From assembly GCA_033782935.1 (NCBI GenBank), contig JAWQEG010000502.1:7501-71500 (forward strand): a stretch of DNA of 64,000 bases. The letters are read 5' to 3'. Source of the stretch: Petrolisthes cinctipes (Eukaryota; Arthropoda; Malacostraca; Decapoda; Porcellanidae). Below are positions 1 to 10,556 of the stretch, piece after piece; position 1 is the first letter of the stretch; each line of letters starts with the position of its first letter. Both the position numbers and the translations under genes were made by a program. The notes under the pieces are model-generated. The model saw only the letters and a list, made by a program, of their open reading frames with translations. It was not told the origin of the DNA and ran no database searches.

Positions 1-1902
1 GTATGGAAAAGTTATGTACACACACACACACATTTTGGGGTTTTGGTAAATTATTTTTTATCTAACTTCTGCGTCATAGTAATTATCGCATTGTTAGCTA
101 ATACCTAAGGTCCCTATCACAGAGTTTTATATACATAGAGGTCGCATAGGGAGGTCTCTGAGTTGATACTACCGGAAGTGTCCTGGTGGCCATGTTACCA
201 TGCCATGCCATAGGAGGGAAATCAAAGCTGAAGTAATTATCTTATGGAGTTTTCATTAATTTTCCTCTTGTTTTTACTTTTTATATTTTATTATCTGTGC
301 TTTTTGTGGTCAAAATCTAATTGTTATTGTTATGTGAACATAAGAGTATGAAAAAATAACCACAATATGATTTAGGAGAGAACAAATACGAGTGAAATAA
401 GAAGAGGGACATATCGTAGGCTGGTTTATGACTTGAACTTCATTGTATTTTACTATGACTTTGGAAATCAGCTAAAAACCCTAAGACAGTATTATATACA
501 TGTAAAATAAAGGTTCTGGTCCAAGAACCAACTATATTAGTGCAAATTAACTTATCAGTACAAATTAAATCAATAATGAATCGATGAATGATACATAGCC
601 AATTATCACCATTATAATATTAGTGATATGTTCCCCTATAGCTTTTTCAGTCGCCGTTTACTCATATTTTTTCCTCTTGTCACCCCTGAGCCCACAAAAA
701 GTGTACTTTGAGTCTTTCAGTTGTAGCTGTACAGGGATTGTATGATGAAAATATACCTGTGACAGTGATGTAACGCACAAAGTATTATAGCTACTTTAAA
801 AGCTTATATTTCATTATTCCCTTCATTGTTCTTTTCCTTATGCTTCTCTCTCATAGATATGATTGATATCTTTAAATGAAATAGAATACTAATGAAAATA
901 ACAATAATATTTATTGATGACTACATGTAATATGCGTTGATACCACAGAGCTCTGTGGTTGATACTCTCGTTTCTTGTTATTTACAATAGGAATATATTG
1001 ATATCTCGCATTCATTTGTTCATAAATTATAGCATGAAGCTTACACCTTTATTAATAATGTGTAAAGAGTAAGAAAAGTGTGAAAGAAATAAAAAAATAA
1101 CGGCTACAGAGAAAAATTTGTGGTGCGCTACTTATATCCAGCGTTATAATAAGGCCCCGAGTATATTATGGCATGGTAAGATGGCCGCGGTACCCAGCAC
1201 CCTGGCATCAGCACGCTAATGTAAATAAGATGTGCAATCTAGTGTTCGGAACAGCTAAACTTTCCAAATATTGTTTTTTTAATTAGTATTCATTATATCT
1301 ATTGTACTAGTCCTCGATATACAATGAATAAATACTTGTGTATCCACCACTTTAATATACACTCATTCCCTCATTAAAAATCACTAACTTAATATTTTTC
1401 CAACCTTTTGTTATTCATTATTATTATTAATATATAATAGTTAATCCTCACCATTTCATTTTTCCACTCTGTCCCTCACGTACTGAAGGCCACCAGATAT
1501 ATTTCCGGGTTTCTTTTAATTCATTACAACAGATTAAACAAAAGAAAAAAGTTGATGTTTTGCAAAATTTTAACTGCCAATGTCAATATCAGATATCAAT
1601 CTTTGGACTGTTCTTTTCTTTTAACGAAATTATCTCCATTTATCTGAGCATGAAAATAGTACACTGAAAGCCACTTATTTTTACAGAAACAACTATAAAA
1701 GACTGTTTATTCTAATAAATATAATTCAAACAGGTAAAAAACAAAAACCGTACGTAAGTTGAGTTGTGTGGTAAGAGAAGTAAACAAAACTTGGTGCAAA
1801 TTTTCTTGGACACTTGGCCAAGGTTGCAACTTGCAACAAGTGTGAATATCAACTAACTAATTCTTGCACCGCCTCCCATTACTGATAATTCCTTCAACAA
1901 TC
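1..1902. other. Upstream flank and presumed 5' region of CEP43
   Basis: I see no coding region here. It holds a short CA run near 19-32, an 18-bp perfect palindrome at 942-959, and half of a family C MITE at 1307-1432. A TATAAAAG at 1694-1701 lies about 200 bases before the CEP43 start codon; whether it is a core promoter cannot be told. The 5' UTR presumably occupies part of 1700-1902, with no upstream exon evident. Confidence 0.5.
1307..1432. repeat. Family C MITE, left half only
   Basis: The segment starts after a TA with a CTCGATATACAATGAATAAA-type end and follows the family C consensus through the half that includes the TGTTATTCATTA motif. It then decays into AT-rich sequence; the right terminal repeat is missing. 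Confidence 0.6.
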
Positions 1903-1990
1903 ATGTCTATCGAGGAAGAGGAGGATGCCAGTTTGAAGGAGTTGGTGATGAAAACATTACACACCAGTGGAGTTCTCGGAAAAATTCAGG
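1903..1990 (+). CDS. CEP43: CEP43 exon 1
   Basis: Starts MSIEEEEDASLKELVMKTL and runs to a CAG/GTCAGT donor at 1991. The length is 88 nt, whereas 87 would join exon 2 in frame. The excess lies in a run of six A at 1980-1985. Confidence 0.85.
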
Positions 1991-4900
1991 TCAGTTATAT
2001 TGAGGTACAAAAAATGTTGAAGAAAATGTGTTCATAAAGCCTAATTTATCCATTTATAAGTCATTAGGGTAAATATGGAAAGAATTACCGTTATTGCGTA
2101 CGGTTTTTCTACCTTCATTACCCACTTATTTGGACCATTCTAAGACTATTTTCATCTATGGCATTTCCTCCACAAATGCCCCATTTCCAAGATAGGGCAT
2201 ATCCAAATGGGGCATTTTGAAATTAGCCTGACCTGACCTTACCTAACCTAACCTAGACCGCATCAGACTACCGGGACGTAACCTGGACAAACTACCGGGA
2301 AATAACCGTGGTAAAGTACAGGGGAATATTTTTACAAGTTGCCACAATGCGATTTTAAAATTTTTACTATTACCAGTGTTTATATTTCAGTATTACAAAC
2401 AACTTTTCTATATACAATTTGTTTTGAACAATTTTGAAACTTGTTCCATTCAGAAATGCATTATTTTGGAGGTACTCCCTACATACCCACTTATCCAACA
2501 ATTTAGGGGGAGAGAGTTTGGAACATGAGTTTTAGGTTGAGGATAATACAGGGCTTTAACATATTTCATATTTTTGTAGTTTTGTATTTATGAAAGGCCA
2601 TCAACTTCATTTTGAAAGCAAATAATAGAGGATGATATATTAGGTCCCGGTAGATTGACCCATTTAGTTCATGATATATTGCCCCAGTTTGGTCCCGGTA
2701 GATACTGTAGTTCACCTTTGATTGCCCCGGTTAGTTCATGATAAATAGCCCCAGTTAGAACAGGGTAGATTGCCCCAGTTAGGTCCTATAACTATGTGTT
2801 TTCCTTATCGCATCTCATCATTATCGTGAGGAATTACTGTATGCAACAACTGCTGTTGTTGGTTTATCAAAGTTTTAGCATAGTACTGTACCAATACATG
2901 TGTGTATTTCTGGTGCAGAAATTATGCATTCTTGTAATTTGTTCTATTTTAAATTATATCTACCTGTATATTCTACCATTTCCACAGGCCCAGCTGCGAG
3001 CAAGTGTCTTCCTGGCCCTAGAAGAGGAATTTAGGGATGTAAGTGAATTATTATATACAGTTATTGTCTTTTAACATATTATATCACTATCCTTTTTAAC
3101 ACAGGCTCAGTAAATCATTATAATCTGTATGGTGATGAATAACAAAAGCCTGGGAAAACATTAGGTGGTCTTCAATGAGGGACCGAGTGTAAAATTAAAT
3201 GGTGAATAAAAGTATTTAGTCATTGTATATCCAGGGTCTAAAATACAGCTTCCTTTTCTTGCTTAACGTTACACTTAGTCACAGGCCTTATCTACCATGG
3301 CAATTCGGTCACTGTGTAAACAACACATTTGACGGCTAATAGCTTGTAAACCACTCAAACTACATAAATAAATGATACAGGATATTGAAGTACAAAGCTT
3401 TAGCTGTCTCTTGATGTACAGTTGGCTCCACTTCCGCATTTACCACTTAGCGTTGCCAATGTTGAGCCACACAGAAATTTGAATCCCGAACCACATGTGA
3501 TCCTGATGCGAACCATTCATACCGAGTGGAATGGATAGAGGGGCTGGGCTGGAGAGGGAAAGCTTCAACAGTGATGGAGTAGTAGTATTGACAGTGAGTA
3601 GTTTGCGTCATGAACACACATGGCTAGGGATTCAAATTTTTGGCAGCACTTTGGCAGCGGTGAGTGGCAAACGTGGAAGTGGAGCCAACTGTACTTGTGA
3701 AGACTAAAAGGAAATCTGTAGGATGGGTAACCAGCTCAGAATGACCGCACTATTTACATATCAAAGTACGTTTTCACACTCTAATTTTGTTATAAAACAT
3801 GTCACAATCACATTTTTCAACACAGCAATATGAAAAATGGAGCTCTGGATATACATCCTTCCACCCTCACTGTTAATTCAACACTGACAGGAGGTGAGTG
3901 GCTGGACTATGGCTACTCCCTACAAGCCCAAACTCAGTGTTACCACCTGAGAAAACCATGTTATGGAGCGTGCAATTTTTAAAACTGCTTTGACGAGAAT
4001 TCTCGTCACCCACAATCCTCCACACTTGTTGCTGGTGACGAGAATTCTCATAACCCGCGGTTTAAGGGTTAAATACTTTTTCTGGTGCTCTGATAATAAA
4101 AATTTCATCACTGGTTCCTCTATCTGGCATGAATACAAATTGCAGCTCTGTCCCTAATCATACTCTCCAGAACTCGCTAAATTACTATTTCTTATCTAAT
4201 CTAATAATGTATGGCCTCCATAAAAACTTCAGTCTAGGGCATTTCCCTTCCCTTTATATACATTCATATTCACACTACAGCATTAAGTTTATGCTAATCA
4301 CTTTTCTGTGAAATTAGTTATTTAATATAGCTCTTTATTAGATTCCTTATTCTACTGTTCAATATTTACTTATACTCTATGCTGTCCTGTTGTACGTATT
4401 GTATTTTATATTAATATAAAATATTTATTTTTATGACAGATATAGCCATGTTATTTAAGCTGTTCAGTGCTAACATGTGTTACTGCTTGTTGTCATTATT
4501 GTCCAGGTTAAGGAAAATGTATAGTGTATGCTAAAAATAAATTAGGGTTTCTTCCTGATCATCTATCCTTATGAAATCGACAGAAGAATGTTCCACTGGT
4601 GAGTCAAGCCACACAGGAGTTGCTGGCCACCCCTGAAGGCTCCACTGCAGCTGCCCTCGTTCATGACTTCTTACACACCCTTGGATTAGATTTCTCCTTG
4701 GCTGTGTTTGCTCCAGAGTCAGGACACCCAAGCACCTGGCCCCTTCCTCCCACTGACTCCCTTGCCACACACTTAAGACTCACTCAGGACAGAAAAGGTA
4801 TGTCTCTAGAGATCATATACTTGTAGTTTGATAGTACAGTATTTATTTTTATCTTAATGTTAGAGATGCTGGTAAAAAGATTAATGGTGACATAATAAAA

Positions 4901-7900
4901 CTTATTCGAGGAAAAGGCCTCTCTTTGTTTAATTCCTATTGCAAAATAAAATGAATTTGAGTGACAAAGAGCAGTTTCCTTGAAGAAATACTTTAATAAT
5001 ACCAGCCTAATACTTCAGATGGAGTTGTTGTTGCCTTGGTTCACATTGTTATGGACCCACCAGCCCACAGGACCTTGGCAACTTTTACTTGTGGCTTTCA
5101 AAGATCTTTTGTAGAATTTATTTTGAATGTTTGTCTGTCTACTGGTTCTCATAATAATACAGTAGGCTCTTGACATAAGATGAATAAATATTGCACCATC
5201 TATTTAACATAGGCTCAGTAAATCACTTAGTCTGTTTGGTAATGAATAACAGAAGCCTGGAAAGTATTTGATGGTCTTTAATGTGGGTCTGAGTGTAAAA
5301 TGAAGTGGTGGTGGATACAAGGATTTATTAATTTTTTGTACTATTGCGACAAGTTTCTTTCTACTCTGGGTGATAAGTCCTCACAACTGCTTCCCCCTTT
5401 CTGGCCGGCAGGTTGATGTTGGCTCGTGAACTACTCCACCACGTAAACCAGCAACCAAACAGTTGACTAACTCGTTCGGATAGGAAGTAATTTATCCCCC
5501 CCCCCCTCTCTCTCTCTCTCTTTCTCATGTGTATAGCATATAAATAGATGCATTAGTTGATAGGAAATATCAGGTGCAAAGTAAGTGATTATTGCACAAG
5601 AAGAGAACCCCAGTACAGTACTACTATTTGTCAGAATTTACATAAAAGCTGAAATAATACGAGAATAAACTGAATCATAGTTCTTACTAGTATGATTTTA
5701 AGTTCACAGAAAACATGCAGTAAAATGAAAAATTAAATACCTCAGTTAAAATGCAATGGGAACAATGACCCTTTGAAAGTAATGTTGGCTGGGCTCACTA
5801 ATTTGGTATGTTTTCAAGGACTCTGTCTGTAGTATATGGCTGTCTCATGACCGGACCACTTGTTCGATTCATGCACTTAGATTTACTCTATATAAACTGT
5901 AGTTCTGTATTTGCAGCACCTATATGAAATATATTCATTTATATATGTTTATTTATTTATTTACTTTTTAAGTCAGTCATATTTCCACTAGTTAAAAGAA
6001 ACAAAAGTGTGTTTGTGTCCCTGACAGTCCATGGGACATCTGGGCCCTTATTCACAAAAGCAAAGTTCATTCTTAAGAAAATATTTTCTTCGTAAGCGAT
6101 CATTCATGGCAAGAACAGGGACCCAGCATTGCTCCGAAATCATAATATAAACTCATACTAATAGAATAGCAAAACCATTCACTTCTTCAAAATAAGCCTG
6201 AAACACTATGGGAGATCAGTAATGAGGGCATACAAGCATGTGCAAACTCTGATATGCCTAGTGAATACAGGCCTTGGCTACATGTAAAAGGAAAATGGTA
6301 TATTTATGATACAGTCAGTGTTCAAGATGTTAAATAGTAGTACGGCTCTCTCTTCTTGTGCAGTTATCACTTGCTTTACACCTGATATTACCTATCAACT
6401 AATGCATCTATTTATATGCTTTACATGAGAGAGAGAGGGGGGGGGGTATATTACTTCCTATTCGAATCCGAGTCAGTCAACTGTTCGGTTGCTGGTTCAC
6501 ATGGTGGTGTAGTTCTCAAGCAAGCATAATCCTGCTGGCCAGAAATGGGACAGCAGTCGTGTGGACTTATCACCCGGAGTAGAAAGAAACTTTTGTCTGC
6601 AATAGTACATCAAGGGTTTATTGTACCAAAAATTAATACTATACAGTATTTTTATCGGTACAGCACAGCAGCAGATTTGTTTATCTTTTCATCTATATAT
6701 AATTTTTATTCCCCAGGTTCAAGAACTCCTCTCTTGGTTGAGCTTGTGAGAGAGAGGCAAGGAGGAATAACAGAGGTGAGATAATCTTACATTGTCACCT
6801 AATATACACAAACAGCCATTCTTTTATACTATAATGCACAATCGTGGACAATAATAATAATAATAACCCACATTGGGATACATCATGTCCTTAATAAGTA
6901 GGTTAAATACCATCTTACTGCATGCAATCTTCTAACGATCATTTTAATTTGTCACAGGAGAATGGTGACCTGGCCAGTTTACACAGCAATAAGAGTTGTA
7001 GCAGCAATAAAGAAGATCATTCTGCATCCCACAGTAATAATAATTCCACAGGTAACTCATCTCAAATACACAAATCACATTCCAGTCTGTCCAGCCATTC
7101 CCCAAGTCAGGATGCAAGCCAACTAAGTTCCCAGTTAAGCCAGACAGCTGCCAACATATCAAAACAACAGGAAAGGTGAGACCAACACTTATTCATGGGA
7201 ACAGTAATGCCTGGTTTTATACTGTTGTCATGGGTTTGGGCTTTGGTGTTGTGGGTAATCAGGCACTGATTGAGTTACCTTACCCATATATATATATAGA
7301 TTGAAACTTACGTCTGTGACTGTACAGGACTTTTAAGAGACACTACCATTACTAAAACTGCTATATACTTCCAATGATAATGAGTGTGTTTATAATGTTG
7401 TTATATATTGGTGGTACTGTATATTACTTGAAGCCATTATCCAACCACACAGAAATGACACCCAGATAATTCCAGACTTGGCAGCAGATGAAATAAAACA
7501 AGATGCAGTAAATTGTCTTAACGGTAAGATCCTTGGTATTGTAAGTTGTATAATTATAATTTACAATGTTTTTATATATATATATATTGAGGAAGATTAA
7601 GACCATAGGCTGAAGTCCACTCACTGTCATCAACTGTATGAAAAAAGTAGAAGTTTCATATCATGTCTAAGTTCGAGATGCTTAGACACATTGCATTAAA
7701 AGGAGCATAAGTTGTAGTAAAGGTAGTAGTAGTTAGAGTGTTCCAGAGTTGACCAGCTGTGTATATGAAAGTACCAGTTAACTCTTGCATTAGGGAGTTG
7801 GACAGAAAATGGGTAAGATTGAGTAGCTTGGTGAGTGGTACAGTTGGCGGCCAAATGTTCTGTCGCCTCATTCACCAGCTTCTTGAAGGATAACAAAGGA

Positions 7901-7962
7901 TAATCATCGAACACACACATTCACTATACAACATTACAATATCCAGGGGGAAAATTAATATA

Positions 7963-7996
<34 letters not shown>

Positions 7997-9432
7997 TTTT
8001 TTTTCAAATTACGAGCCTTTGAAGCTTATACTTCCATACTGCATTTCTTGATGTGACGACAGGACTTTTGCCGTCGGCTGTACATGTCCAGTGTAATAGA
8101 AGAGACAGAATGATGAAACTTTGCAATGAAGAGAAAGAGGATATAGTGAATCAGTTGTTGTTGATGTTCTCCCAGAGCAGAATGACCTCCTGCTCAAGAG
8201 ACCCCCGGTACGCTCTGGTCGCAGTGAAAAAACAAATTAAAATAAAGGAGGGGCTGGCCCTATATGCCTGGGCTACCGAAGCAAATCCCAGGAAGATGAG
8301 ACCAAAGCTTACTGGACCAGGGAGTCTGGGGGCCTCCGACCGCCAGGGAGATTGGGGGGAAGATCTTTACTAGAATGTTTCATGCACCCCCGTGTGCTGG
8401 CGGTCCACACAGCAGCGAAAAAAAAAAAAAAAAAAAAAATCCTCCGGTTGCAGTACACCTCATGTGGATTTTTAATCCATGTGGGCAGATCTCATCAAAT
8501 CCACTAGAAAGTGACCAGATACTACAACAATCTTTTTTCTAGCCTTGTGGGGGATGGCTAATATTCATAGAGAATAAAGTCAGCCCTACTGGGCAGTAGT
8601 GAATCAGTGAGGAGGAGGAGTTGATGAGACTTGCTTGTAACTTATCCAGTACTGTACTGTATGTGTCAAAAATCCAATCACATTTCAATTCACTCCACCA
8701 TCTCGAATATAGTATACTGGATTCCTGACTGACATGTGAGTGAGAGTGGCCCACTGTGCTTGCCTGTAACTCCTGCTTCTGTCATGTATGAGCTGTGAAT
8801 GAAGTACTGTACAATAAAAGGACAAGATTTTTCTGGTGTTGTTACCATTTACTGTGTGGAAGGTAGAGGTAATTATCATTAACTATGGTATAAAATTGAT
8901 GTACAGTATTCACTAATTAAGAAAATGTTGAAAGGTTGGATCTGTGTCCTTGTAAATATTTACCAATTTACATACCTTCATTTATTCTTGGTTTACTACT
9001 TGCATAAATTTATTCCTCAGGTGATAAACATTATGAAGATGATTTCTCCTCCATGAGTGAGAAGGAAGAAAGAGAGAAAGATGATGGTGATTATGAAGAA
9101 GACGAAGTGACAGAAGACATAGATGAGGATATATCATTAGATGACCTTATCAACTCCAGTAATTCAGCAGTAAGTGGAATATGGTTTTCTTAAATCCTTG
9201 TATAGTACAGATATTTGTTTGAGTTATCCATATATATGTGCACTGAAACTTAAGTCCATGTCTGTATATTATTTATAACAAACATCACCCATACTATGTT
9301 TCATGAAGATGCATTGTCTGTGTATTGGATTTGTTTTTACAGTATTATTATTTCCCACAGGCCTCTGACAACACAAAGGATCAGCCCCTTTCTCAGATCA
9401 GTAACCCACCAGACTACCAAGAGGTGTTGTAG
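1903..9432 (+). CDS. CEP43: CEP43 / FOP (FGFR1OP) centrosomal protein homologue
   Basis: Eight coding exons: 1903-1990, 2988-3038, 4584-4797, 6717-6775, 6958-7175, 7453-7523, 9021-9169 and 9361-9432, all with GT-AG introns and matching phases after exon 1. The product is about 306 aa (human FOP is about 399). The N-terminus (SGVLGK, then AQLRASVFLALEE) matches the FOP dimerisation region. Exon 3 carries a LisH-like helix pair (ALVHDFLHTLGLDFSLAVF). The middle is Ser/Asn/Gln-rich and presumably disordered. The acidic C-terminal block (DIDEDISLDDLI) matches the conserved FOP tail. FOP family proteins act at centrosomes, centriolar satellites and basal bodies in ciliogenesis and microtubule anchoring. 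Oddity: the A-run at the end of exon 1 is one base too long for the expected K-I-Q junction, so as given the frame shifts before exon 2. The start is the first ATG and sits where the family begins. Confidence 0.9.
2060..2330. repeat. Family F MITE, one end intact
   Basis: Family F is about 330 bp with terminal repeats of the form GGTAAATATTGAAAGAATTA. Its interior carries a Gly-codon-like CCGGGACCTAACCTGGGCAA segment and GGTTAGG repeats, and full copies show 8-bp target duplications (see 19856-20130). This copy in CEP43 intron 1 keeps the GGTAAAT end but loses the opposite end, breaking off after the CCGTGGTAAAGTACAGG motif. Confidence 0.7.
2643..2790. repeat. Degenerate tandem array of a family F motif
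   Basis: Three to four imperfect units of the type GGTCCCGGTAGATTGCCCCA follow one another, alternating with GTTCATGATA. The same GGTCCCGGTAG...GCCC motif occurs singly inside family F, so this looks like a local amplification of its interior. Confidence 0.5.
2988..3038 (+). CDS. CEP43: CEP43 exon 2
   Basis: A 51-nt exon bounded by TTTCCACAG and GTAAGT, encoding AQLRASVFLALEEEFRD. This is the most conserved stretch of the FOP N-terminus. Confidence 0.9.
3083..3243. repeat. Family C MITE in CEP43 intron 2
   Basis: Reverse-orientation copy with the AACACAGGCTCAGTAAATCA block, the GAATAAC..AGCCTGGGAAAACAT block and a TATCCAGGGTCTA end. It is worn at the terminal bases. Confidence 0.65.
3419..3691. 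mobile_element. Family J MITE (TA target, mariner/Tc1-type)
   Basis: 273 bp between TA dinucleotides at 3417-3418 and 3692-3693. The ends are CAGTTGGCTCCACTTCCGC and its near-perfect inverted match. The TA duplication and CAG start suggest a Tc1/mariner-type non-autonomous element. It has no coding capacity, and I see no other copy in the window. Confidence 0.75.
3985..4070. repeat. Short palindromic element
   Basis: A perfect 18-bp palindrome TGACGAGAATTCTCGTCA at 3991-4008 is followed about 30 bases later by an inverted GGTGACGAGAATTCTC. The right side runs into AAGGGTTAA. It could be a worn piggyBac-like MITE end, but only one clear terminus is present. Confidence 0.35.
4584..4797 (+). 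CDS. CEP43: CEP43 exon 3 (LisH region)
   Basis: A 214-nt exon, phase 0 in and phase 1 out, donor AAAG/GTATGT. It encodes KNVPLVSQ..., then ALVHDFLHTLGLDFSLAVFA, which corresponds to the human FOP LVAEFLQFFNLDFTLAVF helix pair. The acceptor used is CGACAG; AAG three bases further is also possible and would drop one Lys. Confidence 0.9.
4880..5012. repeat. Family D hairpin MITE
   Basis: Family D is about 125 bp and almost wholly palindromic. Arms read TATTATTAAACTACTTCTTT, then GAGGAAAAGGCTCTTTG, around a short centre containing TTTTGCAATA, and return in reverse, ending AATAATACCAGCC. This copy is diverged in both arms. Confidence 0.65.
5160..5335. repeat. Family C MITE, right end replaced by the foldback element
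   Basis: Begins after TA with CAGTAGGCTCTTGACATAAG and keeps the family order down to GTGGTGGATACAAGG. It then stops abruptly where the left arm of the 5330-6645 inverted repeat begins, so the foldback element is the younger insertion. Confidence 0.6.
5330..6645. mobile_element. Large foldback element with about 290-bp inverted arms
   Basis: The left arm (about 5331-5625) and right arm (about 6330-6640) are reverse complements along nearly their full length. Shared marks are a C-run/CT-run (5500-5520) matched by an AG-run/G-run (6427-6447), a TAGATGCATTAGTTGATAGG block and a GTTTCTTTCTACTC block. About 700 bp of spacer contains a smaller MITE at 6050-6275. It lies in CEP43 intron 3 and has no transposase reading frame. 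Confidence 0.7.
6050..6275. repeat. MITE with GGCC..TATTCAC ends
   Basis: Ends read GGGCCCTTATTCAC and GTGAATACAGGCC, facing inward, with partly complementary interiors (CTTCGTAAGC, GCATGTGCAA). It sits in the spacer of the foldback element. It is a single copy in this window, so the boundaries are tentative. Confidence 0.4.
6717..6775 (+). CDS. CEP43: CEP43 exon 4
   Basis: A 59-nt exon, acceptor TTTATTCCCCAG, donor GAG/GTGAGA. With the leftover G of exon 3 it encodes GSRTPLLVELVRERQGGITE, matching the PLLLEVIRR region of human FOP. Confidence 0.85.
6840..6935. repeat. Family I fragment abutting CEP43 exon 5
   Basis: Contains GTGGACAATAATAATAATAA, then CCACATTGGGA and AATAAGTAGGTTAAATACCAT, in the order seen in family I copies at 29640 and 42588. 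It runs to within about 25 bases of the exon 5 acceptor, so the branch-point area of that intron may be transposon-derived. Confidence 0.5.
6958..7175 (+). CDS. CEP43: CEP43 exon 5 (Ser/Asn-rich linker)
   Basis: A 218-nt exon, acceptor TTTGTCACAG, donor AAAG/GTGAGA, phase 0 to phase 2. It encodes a low-complexity Ser/Asn/His/Gln segment (SHSNNNSTGNSSQ and SQLSSQLSQTAANISKQQ). The equivalent part of FOP is poorly conserved and disordered. Confidence 0.8.
7453..7523 (+). CDS. CEP43: CEP43 exon 6
   Basis: A 71-nt exon from ACCACACAG to the donor ACG/GTAAGA, phase 2 to phase 1, encoding NDTQIIPDLAADEIKQDAVN. No specific domain is recognised; it is accepted because both phases fit. Confidence 0.75.
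7841..8080. mobile_element. Family G MITE with AT/T insertion
   Basis: TA-flanked element whose ends, CAGTTGGCGGCCAAATGTTC and its counterpart near 8060-8080, match the family G end type CAGTCAGTGGCAAAAGTCGT. The interior GATAACAAAGGATAATCATC and ACAATATCCAGGGGG blocks are present. An (AT)n stretch and about 25 T interrupt the centre (7960-8005). The ends and TA target suggest Tc1/mariner. Confidence 0.7.
8150..8440. repeat. Repeat K, copy 1, with poly-A tail
   Basis: About 210 bp (8158-8367) closely matches 40908-41117, including AATTAAAATAAAGGAGGGGC and TGGGCTACCGAAGCAAATCC. Copy 1 continues 50 bp further and ends in about 23 A (8418-8440), which suggests spread by reverse transcription (a SINE, or a processed or LINE-derived fragment). 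A roughly 66-codon open frame is shared by both copies, but I recognise no protein. Confidence 0.6.
9021..9169 (+). CDS. CEP43: CEP43 exon 7 (acidic C-terminal motif)
   Basis: A 149-nt exon, acceptor TTTATTCCTCAG, donor GCA/GTAAGT. It encodes HYEDDFSSMSEKEE, an acidic block, then DIDEDISLDDLINSSNSA. This parallels DDYVDDFNST...EIEEDLSVEIDD of human FOP. Confidence 0.9.
9361..9432 (+). CDS. CEP43: CEP43 exon 8 (terminal) and stop
   Basis: Begins after TTATTTCCCACAG, encodes ASDNTKDQPLSQISNPPDYQ then EVL, and stops at TAG 9430-9432. An AATAAA at 9960-9965 is a possible polyadenylation signal, but it lies just beyond a MITE and is not secure. Confidence 0.85.
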   Translation, partial: ASDNTKDQPLSQISNPPDYQEVL

Positions 9433-9668
9433 CACATTGGAAGTTTGAAAAGAGACTGATATGAAGAAAAAAAGTATTGAAAATAACACATAGACAAGGT
9501 TGGTGAACATGAATAACTTGGAGGAAAATGTGAAAACAAAGCCCAGAATGAGACTTGGGAAAACCATTATAAATATTAATGTAAAATCAAAGGGATCAGG
9601 TTCAGTCATTTTTGACACAGTTACCATAACCCATCCATAATTGCCTTCTAAAGTAGATTAGCCTAAGA

Positions 9669-9951
9669 CAAAAGATTCCAACCTTCTTAGCACTGTGCCC
9701 TCCCTTTGGTCAGTGCTGTATTGTGATGTCCCCCCCCCCCCCCCCGCCCCCATCCCTCTCATGCCTTAATAATTATGTTTATATATCTCTCTCTTCTATT
9801 CCTCCCTTCCTTTTTCCTGCATTGAATAGGGGCAGTGTCTGTAACAATATCATTAGGAAGACCCTATTGAATAGCCTAATTCTATGTTGAATTTTGATTA
9901 ACCCACACCTCCCCAGCAATCCCGAATTCCCCCCCAGGTTGGGTACCACTG
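9669..9951. mobile_element. hAT-like MITE with 8-bp target duplication
   Basis: Flanked by GCCTAAGA (9661-9668) and GCCTAAAA (9952-9959). The right end, read outward-in, starts CAGTGGTACCCAACCTGGGG, a common hAT terminal form; the left end CAAAAGATTCCAACC is its worn partner. A C-run at 9730-9743 lies inside. It inserted in the presumptive 3' region of CEP43. Confidence 0.7.
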
Positions 9952-10099
9952 GCCTAAAAAATAAAGGCATAGGGTAAGTTGGAGGAAAAGTCTCGCCACT
10001 AAGTGCTTCAACTAAAAGTACAGATCCTTCCTGACTATGAACCCTTCACTAACTACCAAACAAAACACATCATCCACAATCTCGAACACTAATCTGCCT

Positions 10100-10335
10100 T
10101 TGGCTGTGACAACATCAGTAACATACATAGGGTTGGTGATGTAAATGTCAATACACATATGAGTAACTCAAATCGCTGAGAAAATGTTTTCACAATATAA
10201 AATGATATTGTTTTGAATAGTGAATAGCTGTTCAAAGTAAATTAGAAGATCCTGCTTTACGTACTTATTGGAAAGTTTCTCAGCGAACGAACATGGGAAA
10301 GCAGTCAAACACATACAAGAGTTGCCCCAATGTGT
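10100..10335. repeat. Family I MITE, right end worn
   Basis: Starts near AATGTCAATACACATATG and follows the family I order (TTGTTTTGAATAGTGAATAG, TTATTGGAAAGTTTCTCAGC, GCCCCAATGTG). The terminal GTGGACAT motif has decayed. Confidence 0.6.
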
Positions 10336-10436
10336 ACACCTCTGACCACATGGCATACAGATACTCACCAAATGTGTCAAACTACTGCTACTCGTACAAC
10401 ACAATAACCAACATCTGGAAACATAAGAGTTGTATG

Positions 10437-10556
10437 GAAGAATGTCATGTGGTGGTGTTGATGGTGTGGTACCAGTACAATGGTTCTGTAGTGTGTCTAT
10501 GGAGTCATTGTACCGGTACCACACCATCGTTAACACCAAAAATGTTCTTACATACA
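10437..10556. repeat. Family E hairpin MITE
   Basis: Family E is about 125 bp and palindromic. Outer arms read GCAAGAACATTCATGGTGTT, then GACGATGGTGTGGTACC, with a centre of ATGACTCCATAGACACACTA. This copy has both arms, paired almost base for base. Confidence 0.75.

Noticed and set aside
1694..1701. TATAAAAG as the CEP43 TATA box
   Set aside because: The surrounding DNA is AT-rich, and the site is about 200 bases from the ATG without initiator support, so it is recorded only as a possibility.
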